A stretch of 52,233 nt of DNA from an uncultured Acidiferrobacteraceae bacterium (GCA_913009895.1 CAJVXY010000022.1:1-52233); one strand, 5' to 3'; positions 1 to 9,092 are shown, counted from the stretch's first letter. Translations and numbers: made by a program. Notes: generated from the sequence alone by a model not told the origin.

Positions 1-1193
1 TCACCGATAAACAATTACAAATGGTCGATTTTGCGCTAAGCACAAAATCGACCCAGAAAGTTCTTTTTAGCCACTTTACCTACTATAACTATGACCTGAC
101 CGAACCCCTCAGCACCCGGGGTGAGGTTAATATCAATAATAACTTTCTCCAGAAATATTACACCAAGTACGATCACGGCTCCTGTAAAGACAATCGCAAC
201 AAAGTCTACAACGACTGGATACTCTCTAATAAATTCGATTACACCTTGTCGGGCCATTCCCATCGTGCCGGCATTTACGAAACCGTCAGCAGTAACCGTA
301 GTAAACTGGGCAGTGAAAAAGTGACCTCGGTAGGCCATGAAACCAATAACAATCACGGCATTAACGGCACCAAAGTGGTGGTCACCGCCTGTGGCGGCCC
401 CATTGCCGTGCAAAACCTCAATGGTGAAATGAAAGGCCATGGCCTGGATTCCCCTTCCGGCACCTGGATTAATCTGAATGAGAATAAAATTGGCCTGATA
501 AAACCTAAATCAAAACCCAAGACTGATGATGTCAAACAATCCAAACCCCTTCAATCCAAACCCCGCTTTTGTGTGGCCCTGGATTATTTCGATATTCTGG
601 AGTCCGAAGGAGATGACAAGCAGGGAGTATTTACCCGGTTTGAGAGCAGTAATGATAAGCAGAATGAGTTTGTTGTTAATCTTAATAAAAACTTACCTGG
701 TGATGTGGGTTTTATTGAGTCAATTGATGTCGTCGTTGTTTCAAGAAATTCGGTTAAAAAAATGAAAGGAGAAACTAGTTTTCTGCGCGATACTCAGCCC
801 ATCTATAAGCTAAATTTAAGTGAAAGCGAGATAGGATTTAAAGAAATTCTAAGAGGGGCAGACAGAGGTGTATCGTTCTTTCTATCAATAAAATTTAGCA
901 CTACGGCGCTTTCCACACGATCCGGTTTCAAGCAATATGACTTTTCCTCGTTTTGGAATATCCAGATTGAGATCATGTCCCGAAAAGAACTTGTGCGACT
1001 CAAATACGAGCGAATGATAGCAGACATATATGATGATACTTCTGCTTTAGAAAGAAAAATGTATGAAGAAATGGCCAGAACAAAAGGTTATTACATTCGG
1101 CGGCATAAGAAGTATGGCGAAGTACCAAATCTAAACTGGTATCGGGATGGATTCGGAGAGTACAGTAGTTATAAGGAAAAGATAGCGAAATAG
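1..1193 (+). CDS. Calcineurin-like metallophosphoesterase, C-terminal part (5' end outside window)
   Basis: The reading frame is already open at base 3, with no stop before the first ATG at 21, so this is the 3' part of a longer gene. The visible protein has a segment ending in VLFSHF followed about 60 residues later by SGHSHRAGIY. The GHSH(R) signature is a metal-binding motif near the C-terminal end of calcineurin-like phosphoesterase domains. After it comes a 200-residue charged tail, rich in Lys, Asp and Arg, that I do not recognise. The N-terminal metal ligands lie outside the window. Substrate is unknown. The stop lies 18 bp before the next gene, so the two may be co-transcribed. Confidence 0.6.
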   Translation, partial: TDKQLQMVDFALSTKSTQKVLFSHFTYYNYDLTEPLSTRGEVNINNNFLQKYYTKYDHGSCKDNRNKVYNDWILSNKFDYTLSGHSHRAGIYETVSSNRSKLGSEKVTSVGHETNNNHGINGTKVVVTACGGPIAVQNLNGEMKGHGLDSPSGTWINLNENKIGLIKPKSKPKTDDVKQSKPLQSKPRFCVALDYFDILESEGDDKQGVFTRFESSNDKQNEFVVNLNKNLPGDVGFIESIDVVVVSRNSVKKMKGETSFLRDTQPIYKLNLSESEIGFKEILRGADRGVSFFLSIKFSTTALSTRSGFKQYDFSSFWNIQIEIMSRKELVRLKYERMIADIYDDTSALERKMYEEMARTKGYYIRRHKKYGEVPNLNWYRDGFGEYSSYKEKIAK

Positions 1194-1211
1194 AATTTAA
1201 TTTACATATTT

Positions 1212-2342
1212 ATGACACAAAATAAAAATTACATCAGGAAACTAATTGTCCTGATCCTGAGCTTGGGAGTTTATGGCTTTATGGGAATTAAAACAGAAAT
1301 AACTGGCGACTGGCTTGAGCGCTTCAATGACGTTGAAACATTTAATGCTTATGCTAGTGAGCATAAAGTTAAGCTCAGTGATGTCATAATTAAAAATAAA
1401 ACCACCACGGGAGTTATCCTAACCGGCGCTACGTTCTCCAACACAGAATGGGAAAAGGTTGATTTTTCCAACAGTCACATTACCGACAGTGTTTTCGAAG
1501 ACAGCGACTTTACAGAAGTAGATTTTGATCACGCGACCATGACTAATGTGACTTTTAAGAATAGTAAGTTCGTTGGTACAGACTTTGACAAATCTAGACT
1601 GGTGAACGTGAAATTCATAAACAGCGATTTCCTTTCTTCTGATTTCTTTAAAATTATTCAGAGTAAAATTGAATTTCAGGATACAAACTTTGAGCGAGTT
1701 ACTTTTGATAAAGCACAGGCTACTTTTTCTTTTTCAGGGGCTAAATTTATTAATACAGATTTTACTTCTCTGAATGTACCTTCATCTCTTTCCTTCACCA
1801 AAAGTGAAATGGATGTTGATTTCAGTCGTTCTAAAATAGACAAATTAGAGATCACGGATAGCATTTCCCGTCGTGCGGGTGGTAGCGATTTAAGAATTAA
1901 AGAACTGACTATGAAAGACAATAAAGGTGATCGTATCAATTTTGGCGATAGCACAATTGATCGCATTACTGTTGAAAACGCAGACATGACTGATCAAATA
2001 ATTGGTATTGTCCGTTCAAGCGTTAAGGACCTGTTCATTGTTAACAGTATTGGCGGGGTTGCTGCAATTAAGGCAACCATTGGAAAAATAAAAATACTTA
2101 ACTCGCCATCAATCATGATTGATGTTGATGAAGCCACCGCTGATTCTATCTATATCTCAAACAGCACTATCAAAGAAGGGTTCTTCGAGAAGTTTAAAGC
2201 CAAAAAACTCGAATTCGAGAATGTCACCCTTGATGGTGAAATGAACTTTAAAAATGCCCAAGTGGATCAGTTCATTGATAAGAATACTACCCAGACACCC
2301 AAGGCTGTGATAGACCTGACCGGGTCGAATATCAAGTTCTGA
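1212..2342 (+). CDS. Exported or membrane-anchored pentapeptide-repeat protein
   Basis: The 376-residue product begins with a basic stretch and a hydrophobic segment (about residues 10-26) that could be a signal peptide or anchor. From about residue 60 to 175 it shows a five-residue periodicity with a central Phe or Leu and Asp/Asn/Ser/Thr around it, such as VDFSN, SVFED, SDFTE and VDFDH, which is the pattern of pentapeptide repeats forming a right-handed quadrilateral beta helix. The C-terminal half keeps a looser version of the pattern. Function cannot be deduced. There is no clear Shine-Dalgarno sequence. It follows the phosphoesterase gene by 18 bp and may be its partner. A palindromic repeat lies just downstream. 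Confidence 0.65.
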   Translation: MTQNKNYIRKLIVLILSLGVYGFMGIKTEITGDWLERFNDVETFNAYASEHKVKLSDVIIKNKTTTGVILTGATFSNTEWEKVDFSNSHITDSVFEDSDFTEVDFDHATMTNVTFKNSKFVGTDFDKSRLVNVKFINSDFLSSDFFKIIQSKIEFQDTNFERVTFDKAQATFSFSGAKFINTDFTSLNVPSSLSFTKSEMDVDFSRSKIDKLEITDSISRRAGGSDLRIKELTMKDNKGDRINFGDSTIDRITVENADMTDQIIGIVRSSVKDLFIVNSIGGVAAIKATIGKIKILNSPSIMIDVDEATADSIYISNSTIKEGFFEKFKAKKLEFENVTLDGEMNFKNAQVDQFIDKNTTQTPKAVIDLTGSNIKF

Positions 2343-2355
2343 GGCGGGCTTTACC

Positions 2356-2445
2356 GTAGGTTGGGGCGAGGTACGAAGCCCAGCATTATTATTGGCGGAG
2401 TTCCATGATTCAGTTGTTGGGCTTCGTACCTCAGCACCAACCTAC
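2356..2445. repeat. GTAGGTTGG-type palindromic repeat, copy 1
   Basis: The 90-bp element begins with GTAGGTTGG and ends with its inverse CCAACCTAC. Inside these arms GAGGTACGAAGCCCA is mirrored by TGGGCTTCGTACCTC. Two inverted units separated by a short spacer, with a GTAG head, resemble the REPIN arrangement of repetitive extragenic palindromes. It lies in the convergent gap between the pentapeptide-repeat gene and tsaD. Related copies are at 9786 and 46479. Confidence 0.75.
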
Positions 2446-2497
2446 AAACCACTACGCCGCCTGCGACGGAGTAATTTATTTTTTAGAGGACTGTCCG

Positions 2498-3577
2498 CTA
2501 TAAACCTGGTAAATCATCCAGTTTCCAGCGTGGCCAGGCGCCGAAACCCAGACCTTCACTTTGTCCCGCCGCCAGTCGTTGAGCGCCAGCATAGGCAATC
2601 ATGGCGCCGTTATCGGTGCAAAATTCCGGCCGTGGGAAATACAGGTGTACTGCCCCTTTTTTTGCGATTTGTCCAAGCCGGGTTCGCAGCAGTTTGTTAG
2701 CACTTACTCCACCGGCCACGACCAGGCTCTTGTAGCCAGTTTGTGTCAATGCCCGCTGGGTCTTAATCAATAATGTATCTATGGCCGCTTCCTGAAAACC
2801 CGCGGCAATATCGGCGATGTCCTGTTGATTCAGGCTGGTTTTATCGGCAGCAGTTATCACCGCTGTTTTCAGGCCACTAAAACTGAAATCAAGGCCAGGT
2901 CGATCGGTCATGGGGCGGGGAAATTTGAACCTTTCTGGGCGGCCTGTGGTTGCGGCCTGGGCGATTGCCGGGCCGCCGGGATAACTCAACCCGAGATGTT
3001 TAGCAATTTTGTCGAAGGCCTCACCGGCCGCATCATCTACAGATTCACCCAGGATATGATATTGACCCACGCCCCGGATATCGGCCAGCAAAGTGTGACC
3101 GCCCGAGACCAGCAATCCGAGGAAGGGAAAGCCTGGCGCGTTTGTTTCCAGCATGGGAGACAGTAAGTGGCCTTCCAGGTGGTGGACAGCAATAGCCGGC
3201 ACTTGCCATGCCCAGGCCAGGCTGCGACCCACTGCCGCACCCACTAGCAGGGCACCCGCCAGGCCCGGTCCGGCGGTGTAGGCGACACCATCAATTTGGT
3301 CTTTCTGCAGCCCAGATTCGGCTAAAACAGCCTTAACAAGCGGTAATAGCTTGCGAACGTGGTCTCTTGAGGCCAGTTCCGGGACCACACCGCCATAATC
3401 TGCATGGAGTGCAATCTGGGAATAAAGCTTGTGGGCCAGCAGGCCACCATTGACCGGGTCATTGTCATAAACAGCGACCCCCGTGTCATCACAAGAGGTT
3501 TCCAGACCCAGAATACGCTCTGTAGAACCTCTTTGAGGTTCATTATGGGAGCCATCGTCATTGGTTCCAGGCGCCAT
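2498..3577 (-). CDS. tsaD: tRNA N6-adenosine threonylcarbamoyltransferase TsaD
   Basis: TsaD transfers the threonylcarbamoyl group to A37 of ANN-decoding tRNAs together with TsaB and TsaE. The protein has the family start [17 protein letters not shown], the metal-binding HHLEGH motif, SGGHT, and a [11 protein letters not shown] segment near the C-terminus. Family members usually begin only one or two residues before the ILG(L/I)ETSCD motif, but here the frame runs further upstream through a copy of the local tandem repeat. I chose the ATG at 3577 because it has AGGA about eight bases upstream. The upstream TTG at 3604 is the longer alternative. The chosen start adds about 20 residues including HNEPQRGST before the conserved domain. 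The gene is divergent from rpsU, a common gammaproteobacterial layout. Confidence 0.93.
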   Translation of the reverse strand: MAPGTNDDGSHNEPQRGSTERILGLETSCDDTGVAVYDNDPVNGGLLAHKLYSQIALHADYGGVVPELASRDHVRKLLPLVKAVLAESGLQKDQIDGVAYTAGPGLAGALLVGAAVGRSLAWAWQVPAIAVHHLEGHLLSPMLETNAPGFPFLGLLVSGGHTLLADIRGVGQYHILGESVDDAAGEAFDKIAKHLGLSYPGGPAIAQAATTGRPERFKFPRPMTDRPGLDFSFSGLKTAVITAADKTSLNQQDIADIAAGFQEAAIDTLLIKTQRALTQTGYKSLVVAGGVSANKLLRTRLGQIAKKGAVHLYFPRPEFCTDNGAMIAYAGAQRLAAGQSEGLGFGAWPRWKLDDLPGL

Positions 3578-3940
3578 TAGGGATTTCCTGATCTTGCCTT
3601 GCAAGCTCTGGTCACATTCAGCACTGCGTTATTTCCGCTCAGACTCCACTGTAGAACCTCTTTGAGTTTCCCCTAGAATCTCTTCGTTTCCCAAAGAACC
3701 GCTTCGAGGTTCATTATGGGCACCTTCACCTTTGGTTCCAGGCGTCATTTCCAATTCAGGTCGCACTGTAGAACCTCTTTGAGTTTCCCCTGGAACCTCT
3801 TCGTTTCCCAAAGAACCTCTTCGAGGTTCATTATGGGCACCTTCACCTTTGGTTCCAGGCGTCATTTCCAATTCAGGTCGCACTGTAGAACCTCTTTGAG
3901 TTTCATTCAGTACTTCCTCATTTCCAATTCAGGTCGCATG
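3522..3940. repeat. 117-bp direct tandem repeat reaching the 5' end of tsaD
   Basis: The phrase GTAGAACCTCTTTGAG recurs at 3522, 3651, 3768 and 3885. The last three are exactly 117 bp apart, so the complete units are 3651-3767 and 3768-3884, with a shortened unit from 3885 and a rearranged one (3522-3577) inside the tsaD 5' coding region. The unit is internally repetitive: GAACCTCTTTGAG and GAAC(C)GCTTCGAGG occur in one unit, and the tsaD-proximal copy looks like the product of a deletion between them. Read on the minus strand each unit is open and 117 is a multiple of three, giving peptides with HNEPRRGS and GETQRGST. A TAA at 3629-3631 separates this frame from tsaD. Confidence 0.85.
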
Positions 3941-4058
3941 GGCGCATTGTGCAGAGTGGTTGTCAGGGTGGCAACTGCCAAAATCATGGAAAATTCATCT
4001 GGCGGGTCAAATTTCAGGAAAAAAGCGCTTTTCACTACTAAAATGGGCATATTTCGTC

Positions 4059-4087
4059 TATACAAACATGGCGTCAGCGTTTAGAAT
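4059..4087 (+). promoter_or_regulatory. Candidate sigma-70 promoter of the rpsU-yqeY-dnaG-rpoD operon
   Basis: TATACA (4059-4064) is separated by 17 bp from TAGAAT (4082-4087). It is followed by a GC-rich CGCGCG stretch typical of discriminators at stringently controlled promoters. The tRNA promoter at 9203 has the same TAGAAT plus GCGCGC arrangement. The leader to rpsU would be about 120 nt. This assignment is by motif only. Confidence 0.45.
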
Positions 4088-4215
4088 CGCGCGTTCCTTG
4101 TTGAAAGCAGGGTCGTAAGCGGGCTGCAGGTGGCCATGATTTGGCCAGACCAGGTTTGCTTCTGGACAACAACAGCTAAGTGTTAACAATCAATAATATA
4201 AGGATTTGAGGATTT

Positions 4216-4431
4216 ATGCCTTCAGTCAGGTTAAGAGATAACGAACCATTCGAAGTGGCATTACGCCGTTTCCGCCGGTCATGTGAAAAAGCAGGGCTTT
4301 TCACTGAAATGCGCCGTCGTGAATTCTACGAAAAGCCAACTTCAGTACGTAAACGTAAAGCCGCGGCGGCAAAAAAGCGAGAGCTTAAGAAACTGTCCCG
4401 CACCATCGCTTTTCGTAAGCGTCTTTACTAA
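4216..4431 (+). CDS. rpsU: 30S ribosomal protein S21
   Basis: The 71-residue, very basic protein matches S21 along its length: [18 protein letters not shown] at the start, the RRREFYEKP segment in the middle and a Lys/Arg-rich tail. S21 binds the 30S platform near the anti-Shine-Dalgarno region and helps initiation. It has an upstream AAGGATTTGAGG ribosome-binding region and is the first gene of the macromolecular-synthesis operon, with yqeY 44 bp downstream. Confidence 0.97.
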   Translation: MPSVRLRDNEPFEVALRRFRRSCEKAGLFTEMRRREFYEKPTSVRKRKAAAAKKRELKKLSRTIAFRKRLY

Positions 4432-4475
4432 ATAATCACCGTTTTGATCCCCTCCGATTTGGCTCTTTTTGTCAC

Positions 4476-4922
4476 GTGGGCCTGAAAGACAAAATTACCG
4501 CAGACATGAAGGATGCCATGCGCGCCAAAGAAAAGGTGCGCCTGACGACCATTCGTATGTTGCAGGCCGCAATCCAGCGCCGGGAAGTGGATGAGCGCGT
4601 TACCCTTGACGACAATGGCATTCTGGCGATTGTTGAAAAAATAATTAAACAAAGTCGTGATGCGGCCGAGCAGTTCACCACGGGCAACCGACCCGAGCTT
4701 GCTGACAAAGAAATGGCCGACATTGCCGTCTGGGAGCAGTATTTACCCGAGCAACTTGATGAGGCTGAAGTGGATACCATGATAACCCAGGCCATCAGCG
4801 AGTCAGGTGCCCAGAGCATGAAAGAAATGGGCAAGGTCATGGGCCTGCTCAAGCCAAAGTTACAAGGTAAGACCGATATGGGTGCTGTCAGCGCCAAGAT
4901 CAAAAGCAAGCTGTCAGGCTGA
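4476..4922 (+). CDS. yqeY: GatB/YqeY domain protein
   Basis: This is a 148-residue protein of the YqeY family, which shares the C-terminal helical domain of GatB. The family start (x)LKDKITADMKDAMRAKEK is present, followed by RLTTIRMLQAAI and the helical tail ending in MGAVSAKIKSKLSG. The start is GTG at 4476; no ATG is available upstream and the N-terminus lines up with the usual family start. Its precise role is unsettled, although it is regularly found between rpsU and dnaG in proteobacteria. A long antisense frame over it is a shadow. Confidence 0.92.
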   Translation: MGLKDKITADMKDAMRAKEKVRLTTIRMLQAAIQRREVDERVTLDDNGILAIVEKIIKQSRDAAEQFTTGNRPELADKEMADIAVWEQYLPEQLDEAEVDTMITQAISESGAQSMKEMGKVMGLLKPKLQGKTDMGAVSAKIKSKLSG

Positions 4923-5068
4923 TTCATTCTGAACTGATTCATTAGACCCTGATCTGATCGGGCTAATTGACACCGGACTATTTTATTAGGCGCCAGCAAC
5001 AGGCTGGCAGTTAATAACAAGATGGGCTTAAAGCCTGTCATTACAGTCAGAGGGAAGTAACTCCGCTA

Positions 5069-6946
5069 ATGGCAGGCCGGATTCCCGAACAATTTATTGA
5101 TGACCTTCTGGTTCGTGCCGACATCGTCGATGTCATAGATAGTCGCGTGCCGCTAAAAAAAGCCGGTAAGGACTACAAGGCGTGTTGCCCGTTTCACGAG
5201 GAAAAAACACCCTCCTTTACAGTCAGCGCTGACAAGCAGTTTTATCATTGCTTTGGTTGTGGTGCCCACGGCTCGGCGATTGGTTTTCTCATGGAATATG
5301 AGCACCTGCCGTTTCCCGAGGCAGTGGAGGCGCTGGCAAGCAGCATGGGGGTAGATGTGCCCCGAACAGGCGGGGGACCTGCGACCGTGGCCCAGGACGA
5401 TGTCCAGGATATATTGGCCATACTCAACGAGGCCGACCTGTTTTATCGCAAACAATTACGCCAGCATAAGAGCGCTCAGGAGGCGGTAGAGTATTTAAAA
5501 CAACGTGGCCTGACCGGTGAGATTGCCGCTGAATTTGGTATTGGATTCGCCCCGGATAGCTGGGACGCATTGGCAACAGCGCTGGGCACCACTGCCGAAT
5601 CTCGCAATTTACTCGAAAAGTCAGGCATGGCCACCAGCAAGCCGGGTGGCGGGATTTATGACCGGTTTCGTCACCGGGTGATGTTTCCCATTCATGATTA
5701 TCGCGGCCGGGTGGTGGGATTTGGCGGCAGAATACTGGCCACGGGTGATGGCAAGACAGAAGGTGCCGCTGCACAGGGAAGTGCTAGTGCCGCGGGAGAC
5801 AGGAAGTCGGGAGGTGCCGCCGCACAGGGAAGTGCTAGTGCCGCGAGTGCAGGACGCACAGGAGCGGCCAAATACCTGAATTCACCGGAAACACCGGTAT
5901 TTCACAAAGGCCGGGAGATGTACGGTCTGTTTCGGGCCCGGGAGGCGATTAAAACTGCCAACCGCGTGCTGGTGGTGGAAGGGTATATGGACGTGGTGGC
6001 CCTGGCCCAACATGGCGTTAACAACGTGGTCGCAACCCTGGGTACGGCAACCACACCAGATCACCTGGAACGCCTGTTTCGCCATGCGCCGGAAGTGGTA
6101 TTTTGTTTTGATGGTGACCGGGCCGGCAGACAGGCCGCATGGCGCGCCCTGGAGCAGAGTTTGCCGCTGTTACGAAGTGGCCGCCTGGTCAGCTTCCTGT
6201 TCCTGCCAGAGGGCCAGGACCCGGACAGTATGATCAGGGCCGAGGGTCAGGCCGCATTTGAGCAAAGAATGGAGGACGTGAAGCCTTTGCCTGAGTTTTT
6301 AATGGATGAGCTGTCTGCCAAGGTTGATTTAACTCGTGTAGATGGTCAAGCCCGTTTTGCAGAGTTGGCCAGGCCCTTATTGCAAAAAGTGCCCGAGGGC
6401 GTGTTCCGGGAAATATTGCTGGAAATGCTGGAAAAAAAGGCAGGCCTGGGCCAGGATAAATTATCCAAGTCGTTGAATTTGGATAAAAAGCCCCCATCTA
6501 GGGTGGGCTCAAAACCACGCCAGCAGCGTGGCCAGGGGCCGGTTAATCGGGATTCCCAGCAGAGCCTGGTACGTCAGGCCATCACCATGCTGCTCCAGGA
6601 GCCGCAGTTGGCTGTTCATGCAGGTGATTTTAGCTCACTGTCTGAATTGGATTGGCGCGGGCTGGACCTGCTAGGAGAGTTACTGGACCTGATGGCACAG
6701 GAACCTGATTTAAATCAGGCAAGAGTACTGGAACGATATCGTGAAACCGAGTATTTTCCGCACTTGCAAAAATTAGCAGGTCGGCAACCGCTTTCGGAAG
6801 AGGTAGACAAAAAGGCGGAATTCACTGGTATTTTCGATCAAATGAGGAATCAGGCGGCACAAGCAAGGGTGCAGGCTTTGGCCAGCAAAGGCCTTGATGC
6901 GCTGACTGAGCAGGAAAAACTGGAATTAAAGAAATTACGCAAATGA
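5069..6946 (+). CDS. dnaG: DNA primase DnaG
   Basis: DnaG makes RNA primers at the replication fork and binds the DnaB helicase through its C-terminus. The zinc finger is complete (C40, H43, C61, C64). The catalytic RNA polymerase core has TOPRIM signatures VVEGYMDV (Glu about 304) and FDGDRAGRQA (Asp about 348 and 350). The C-terminal third is the helicase-binding region. The protein is 625 residues, longer than the common size near 580-600. Part of the excess is an Ala/Gly/Ser/Gln-rich insertion at about residues 226-268, between GFGGRIL and KYLNSPETPVFHKG, which are normally almost contiguous. That insertion contains a 51-bp direct duplication. Confidence 0.96.
   Translation: MAGRIPEQFIDDLLVRADIVDVIDSRVPLKKAGKDYKACCPFHEEKTPSFTVSADKQFYHCFGCGAHGSAIGFLMEYEHLPFPEAVEALASSMGVDVPRTGGGPATVAQDDVQDILAILNEADLFYRKQLRQHKSAQEAVEYLKQRGLTGEIAAEFGIGFAPDSWDALATALGTTAESRNLLEKSGMATSKPGGGIYDRFRHRVMFPIHDYRGRVVGFGGRILATGDGKTEGAAAQGSASAAGDRKSGGAAAQGSASAASAGRTGAAKYLNSPETPVFHKGREMYGLFRAREAIKTANRVLVVEGYMDVVALAQHGVNNVVATLGTATTPDHLERLFRHAPEVVFCFDGDRAGRQAAWRALEQSLPLLRSGRLVSFLFLPEGQDPDSMIRAEGQAAFEQRMEDVKPLPEFLMDELSAKVDLTRVDGQARFAELARPLLQKVPEGVFREILLEMLEKKAGLGQDKLSKSLNLDKKPPSRVGSKPRQQRGQGPVNRDSQQSLVRQAITMLLQEPQLAVHAGDFSSLSELDWRGLDLLGELLDLMAQEPDLNQARVLERYRETEYFPHLQKLAGRQPLSEEVDKKAEFTGIFDQMRNQAAQARVQALASKGLDALTEQEKLELKKLRK
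5762..5857 (+). repeat. 51-bp in-frame direct duplication inside dnaG
   Basis: GGTGCCGCTGCACAGGGAAG starts at 5762, and a nearly identical stretch starts at 5813, giving a 51-bp (17-codon) period. Both copies encode GAAAQGSASAA. The second copy is cut short. The duplication keeps the dnaG frame and explains much of the low-complexity insertion. Confidence 0.85.
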
Positions 6947-7065
6947 TTGCCCAAGCTGGAAAGAACCTAACCCCTGCAGGTGTAGAAATAAATCAGGAAA
7001 TGAGCCCGATACTGGAGGGACTGCTAAATAATAAGAAATTAATAAAGATTTTTTAAAAACCTGGT

Positions 7066-7094
7066 CTATAATGAAATGTTAATATTCATTATAG
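7066..7094. promoter_or_regulatory. Perfect 10-bp inverted repeat over a TATAAT box before rpoD
   Basis: CTATAATGAA (7066-7075) is mirrored exactly by TTCATTATAG (7085-7094) with a 9-nt spacer. The left arm contains TATAAT, a good -10 box. No convincing -35 was found. It lies in the 180-bp dnaG-rpoD gap and could be an operator at an internal rpoD promoter. An internal rpoD promoter is known in E. coli, but this palindrome is not. Confidence 0.45.
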
Positions 7095-7124
7095 GTAATT
7101 GATTTGTTAGAGAGTAAAAATGGA

Positions 7125-9002
7125 ATGGTGATGGATCAAGAGGCCCAACGCTCAGAACTTAAAAAACTGATTATCCGCGGCAAGGAACAGGGATACCTGA
7201 CTTATCGCGAGATCAATGACTCCCTGCCTGAAGAGGTCCATGATACGGACCAGATTGAGGCCGTGGTCAATATGATTAATGACATGGGCATAGAGGTGTT
7301 CGATCAGCCGCCTGATCCGGACACCCTGTTATTAAAAACGGAAAGTTCTACCTCCGAAGGCGAATCTGTCGATGCTGCCGAAGAGGCCGAGCAGGTAGTC
7401 GCCCGCGCAGTTGAGAGCGAATTTGGTCGTACCACAGACCCGGTCCGTATGTATATGCGGGAAATGGGCACGGTCGAGTTGTTGACCCGTGAAGGCGAAA
7501 TTATTCTGGCCAAGCGTATTGAAGATGGTATTCGTCAAAGCGTCATGGCGATTGCTTCCTGTCCTTCAACTATGGGCGTTGTCATTGCCCTGATGGAAAT
7601 GGTTGAGTCTGAGCAAATGCGCTTGACCGACCTGGTGGTGGATTTTATTGACCCCAAGGCCATTAATGACCCGGTACCGAGGCCGCAACCCAAGAAACCT
7701 GAAGAAGAAAAGGCCAAGGCCGAAAAGGCCAAGGCTGAAAAGGACAAAGACGGCAAGGGTGGCGACGATGATGACGATGAGGAAGAGGAAACCGGGCCAA
7801 ATCGTGAGGAGGCCATTGAGCGTTTTGGCCGTATTCGCAAATACTATAAGGCATTAATCAAGGCAATTGAGAAAAAAGGCATTGATTCATCTGATGCTGA
7901 AAAAAACCAGAAAAAGCTGATCGATGAATTGCTGCACATTAAATTTGTTTCCAAACAAATTCAGGCATTGGTCGAGAGTGTCCGCGGCATGGTCGATAGC
8001 GTCCGGGCCCAGGAACGCATCATTCTGGACATTTGTGTCAACAAGGCACGCATGCCCAGGAAAACCTTCATTAAAATATTTCCCGGTAATGAAACCAACA
8101 AGCGCTGGTTGAAAAAAGCCATCAAGGCCAGTGAAGGCCATGGGGATGTGATTGAAGCCAATGGCGATGTCATTCATAACGCCCAGGGCAAGTTGGGCCA
8201 TCTTGAAGAACGTGCCGGTTTGCCAATCCATAACCTGAAAGAAGTGAATCGCAAAATGTCTATTGGTGAGGCCAAGGCACGGCGCGCCAAGAAAGAAATG
8301 GTTGAGGCTAACCTGCGCCTGGTGATCTCTATTGCCAAGAAATACACCAATCGTGGCTTGCAGTTCCTGGATTTAATCCAGGAAGGCAATATTGGTTTAA
8401 TGAAGGCCGTCGATAAATTTGAATATCGTCGCGGTTACAAGTTCTCGACTTATGCCACCTGGTGGATTCGTCAGGCCATCACCCGCTCTATTGCCGACCA
8501 GGCCCGCACCATTCGTATCCCGGTTCACATGATTGAGACTATTAATAAGCTCAATCGTATCTCCCGGCAAATGTTGCAGGAGTATGGTCGTGAGGCCACG
8601 CCGGAAGAACTGGCCGAGCGCATGGAAATGCCGGAAGACAAGATTCGCAAAGTATTGAAAATTGCCAAGGAACCCATTTCCATGGAAACGCCTATTGGTG
8701 ATGATGAAGATTCCCATCTTGGTGATTTTGTTGAAGACGTCAACGACACTGCACCACCCGATGCGGCTACCTTTGCAGGCCTGAAGGGTGCTACCGAAGA
8801 AGTGCTGGAGACCCTGACGCTTAGGGAAGCAAAAGTATTGAGGATGCGTTTTGGTATTGAGATGAATACCGACCACACCCTGGAAGAAGTGGGTAAACAG
8901 TTCGATGTCACCCGTGAGCGTATTCGTCAGATTGAGGCCAAGGCCTTGCGCAAACTGCGCCATCCTTCCCGGTCAGAACGATTGAAGAGTTTTCTGGATT
9001 AA
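7125..9002 (+). CDS. rpoD: RNA polymerase primary sigma factor RpoD (sigma-70)
   Basis: The product directs RNA polymerase to housekeeping promoters. Region 1.1 is at the N-terminus ([18 protein letters not shown]), followed by the start of region 1.2 ([11 protein letters not shown]), an acidic/Lys-rich stretch in the non-conserved region (DDDDDEEEE), then regions 2.1-2.4 ([25 protein letters not shown]), region 3, and region 4 with the helix-turn-helix ending [19 protein letters not shown] and the SFLD end. The frame also opens at a TTG at 7104. ATG at 7125 or 7131 fits the family start better, and GAGAG lies about ten bases before 7125. A clear intrinsic terminator follows the gene. Confidence 0.97.
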   Translation: MVMDQEAQRSELKKLIIRGKEQGYLTYREINDSLPEEVHDTDQIEAVVNMINDMGIEVFDQPPDPDTLLLKTESSTSEGESVDAAEEAEQVVARAVESEFGRTTDPVRMYMREMGTVELLTREGEIILAKRIEDGIRQSVMAIASCPSTMGVVIALMEMVESEQMRLTDLVVDFIDPKAINDPVPRPQPKKPEEEKAKAEKAKAEKDKDGKGGDDDDDEEEETGPNREEAIERFGRIRKYYKALIKAIEKKGIDSSDAEKNQKKLIDELLHIKFVSKQIQALVESVRGMVDSVRAQERIILDICVNKARMPRKTFIKIFPGNETNKRWLKKAIKASEGHGDVIEANGDVIHNAQGKLGHLEERAGLPIHNLKEVNRKMSIGEAKARRAKKEMVEANLRLVISIAKKYTNRGLQFLDLIQEGNIGLMKAVDKFEYRRGYKFSTYATWWIRQAITRSIADQARTIRIPVHMIETINKLNRISRQMLQEYGREATPEELAERMEMPEDKIRKVLKIAKEPISMETPIGDDEDSHLGDFVEDVNDTAPPDAATFAGLKGATEEVLETLTLREAKVLRMRFGIEMNTDHTLEEVGKQFDVTRERIRQIEAKALRKLRHPSRSERLKSFLD

Positions 9003-9024
9003 TTGCATGACTTGTTTGCCGGGT

Positions 9025-9053
9025 AAAAAAGGCCGCATTTGCGGCCTTTTTTT
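9025..9053 (+). terminator. Intrinsic terminator of the rpsU-rpoD operon
   Basis: GGCCGC and GCGGCC pair around an ATTT loop, with a run of A before and seven T after the stem. It starts 23 bp after the rpoD stop codon. Confidence 0.9.
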
Positions 9054-9060
9054 AAACGTA

Positions 9061-9092
9061 GTCATCCCGGTATGTTCTTAGCCGGAATCCAG
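9061..9092. repeat. Possible degenerate repetitive extragenic palindrome
   Basis: GTCATCCCGG...CCGGAATCCAG has the look of the widespread GTCATTCCCG...CGGGAATCCAG palindromes, with imperfect arms around a 12-nt centre. Only one copy is visible here, so the call is by resemblance. Confidence 0.35.

Noticed and set aside
3651..3940. CRISPR-like array or independent gene in the repeat region
   Set aside because: The repeats are contiguous 117-bp tandem units with no unique spacers, and the minus-strand open frame is low-complexity and made only of the repeat, with no convincing start.
4472..5041. 189-codon antisense frame over yqeY
   Set aside because: Shadow of yqeY; composition is explained by the sense gene and yqeY homology is clear.
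8397..8963. 188-codon antisense frame over rpoD
   Set aside because: Lies antisense to the most conserved part of sigma-70; no independent signals.
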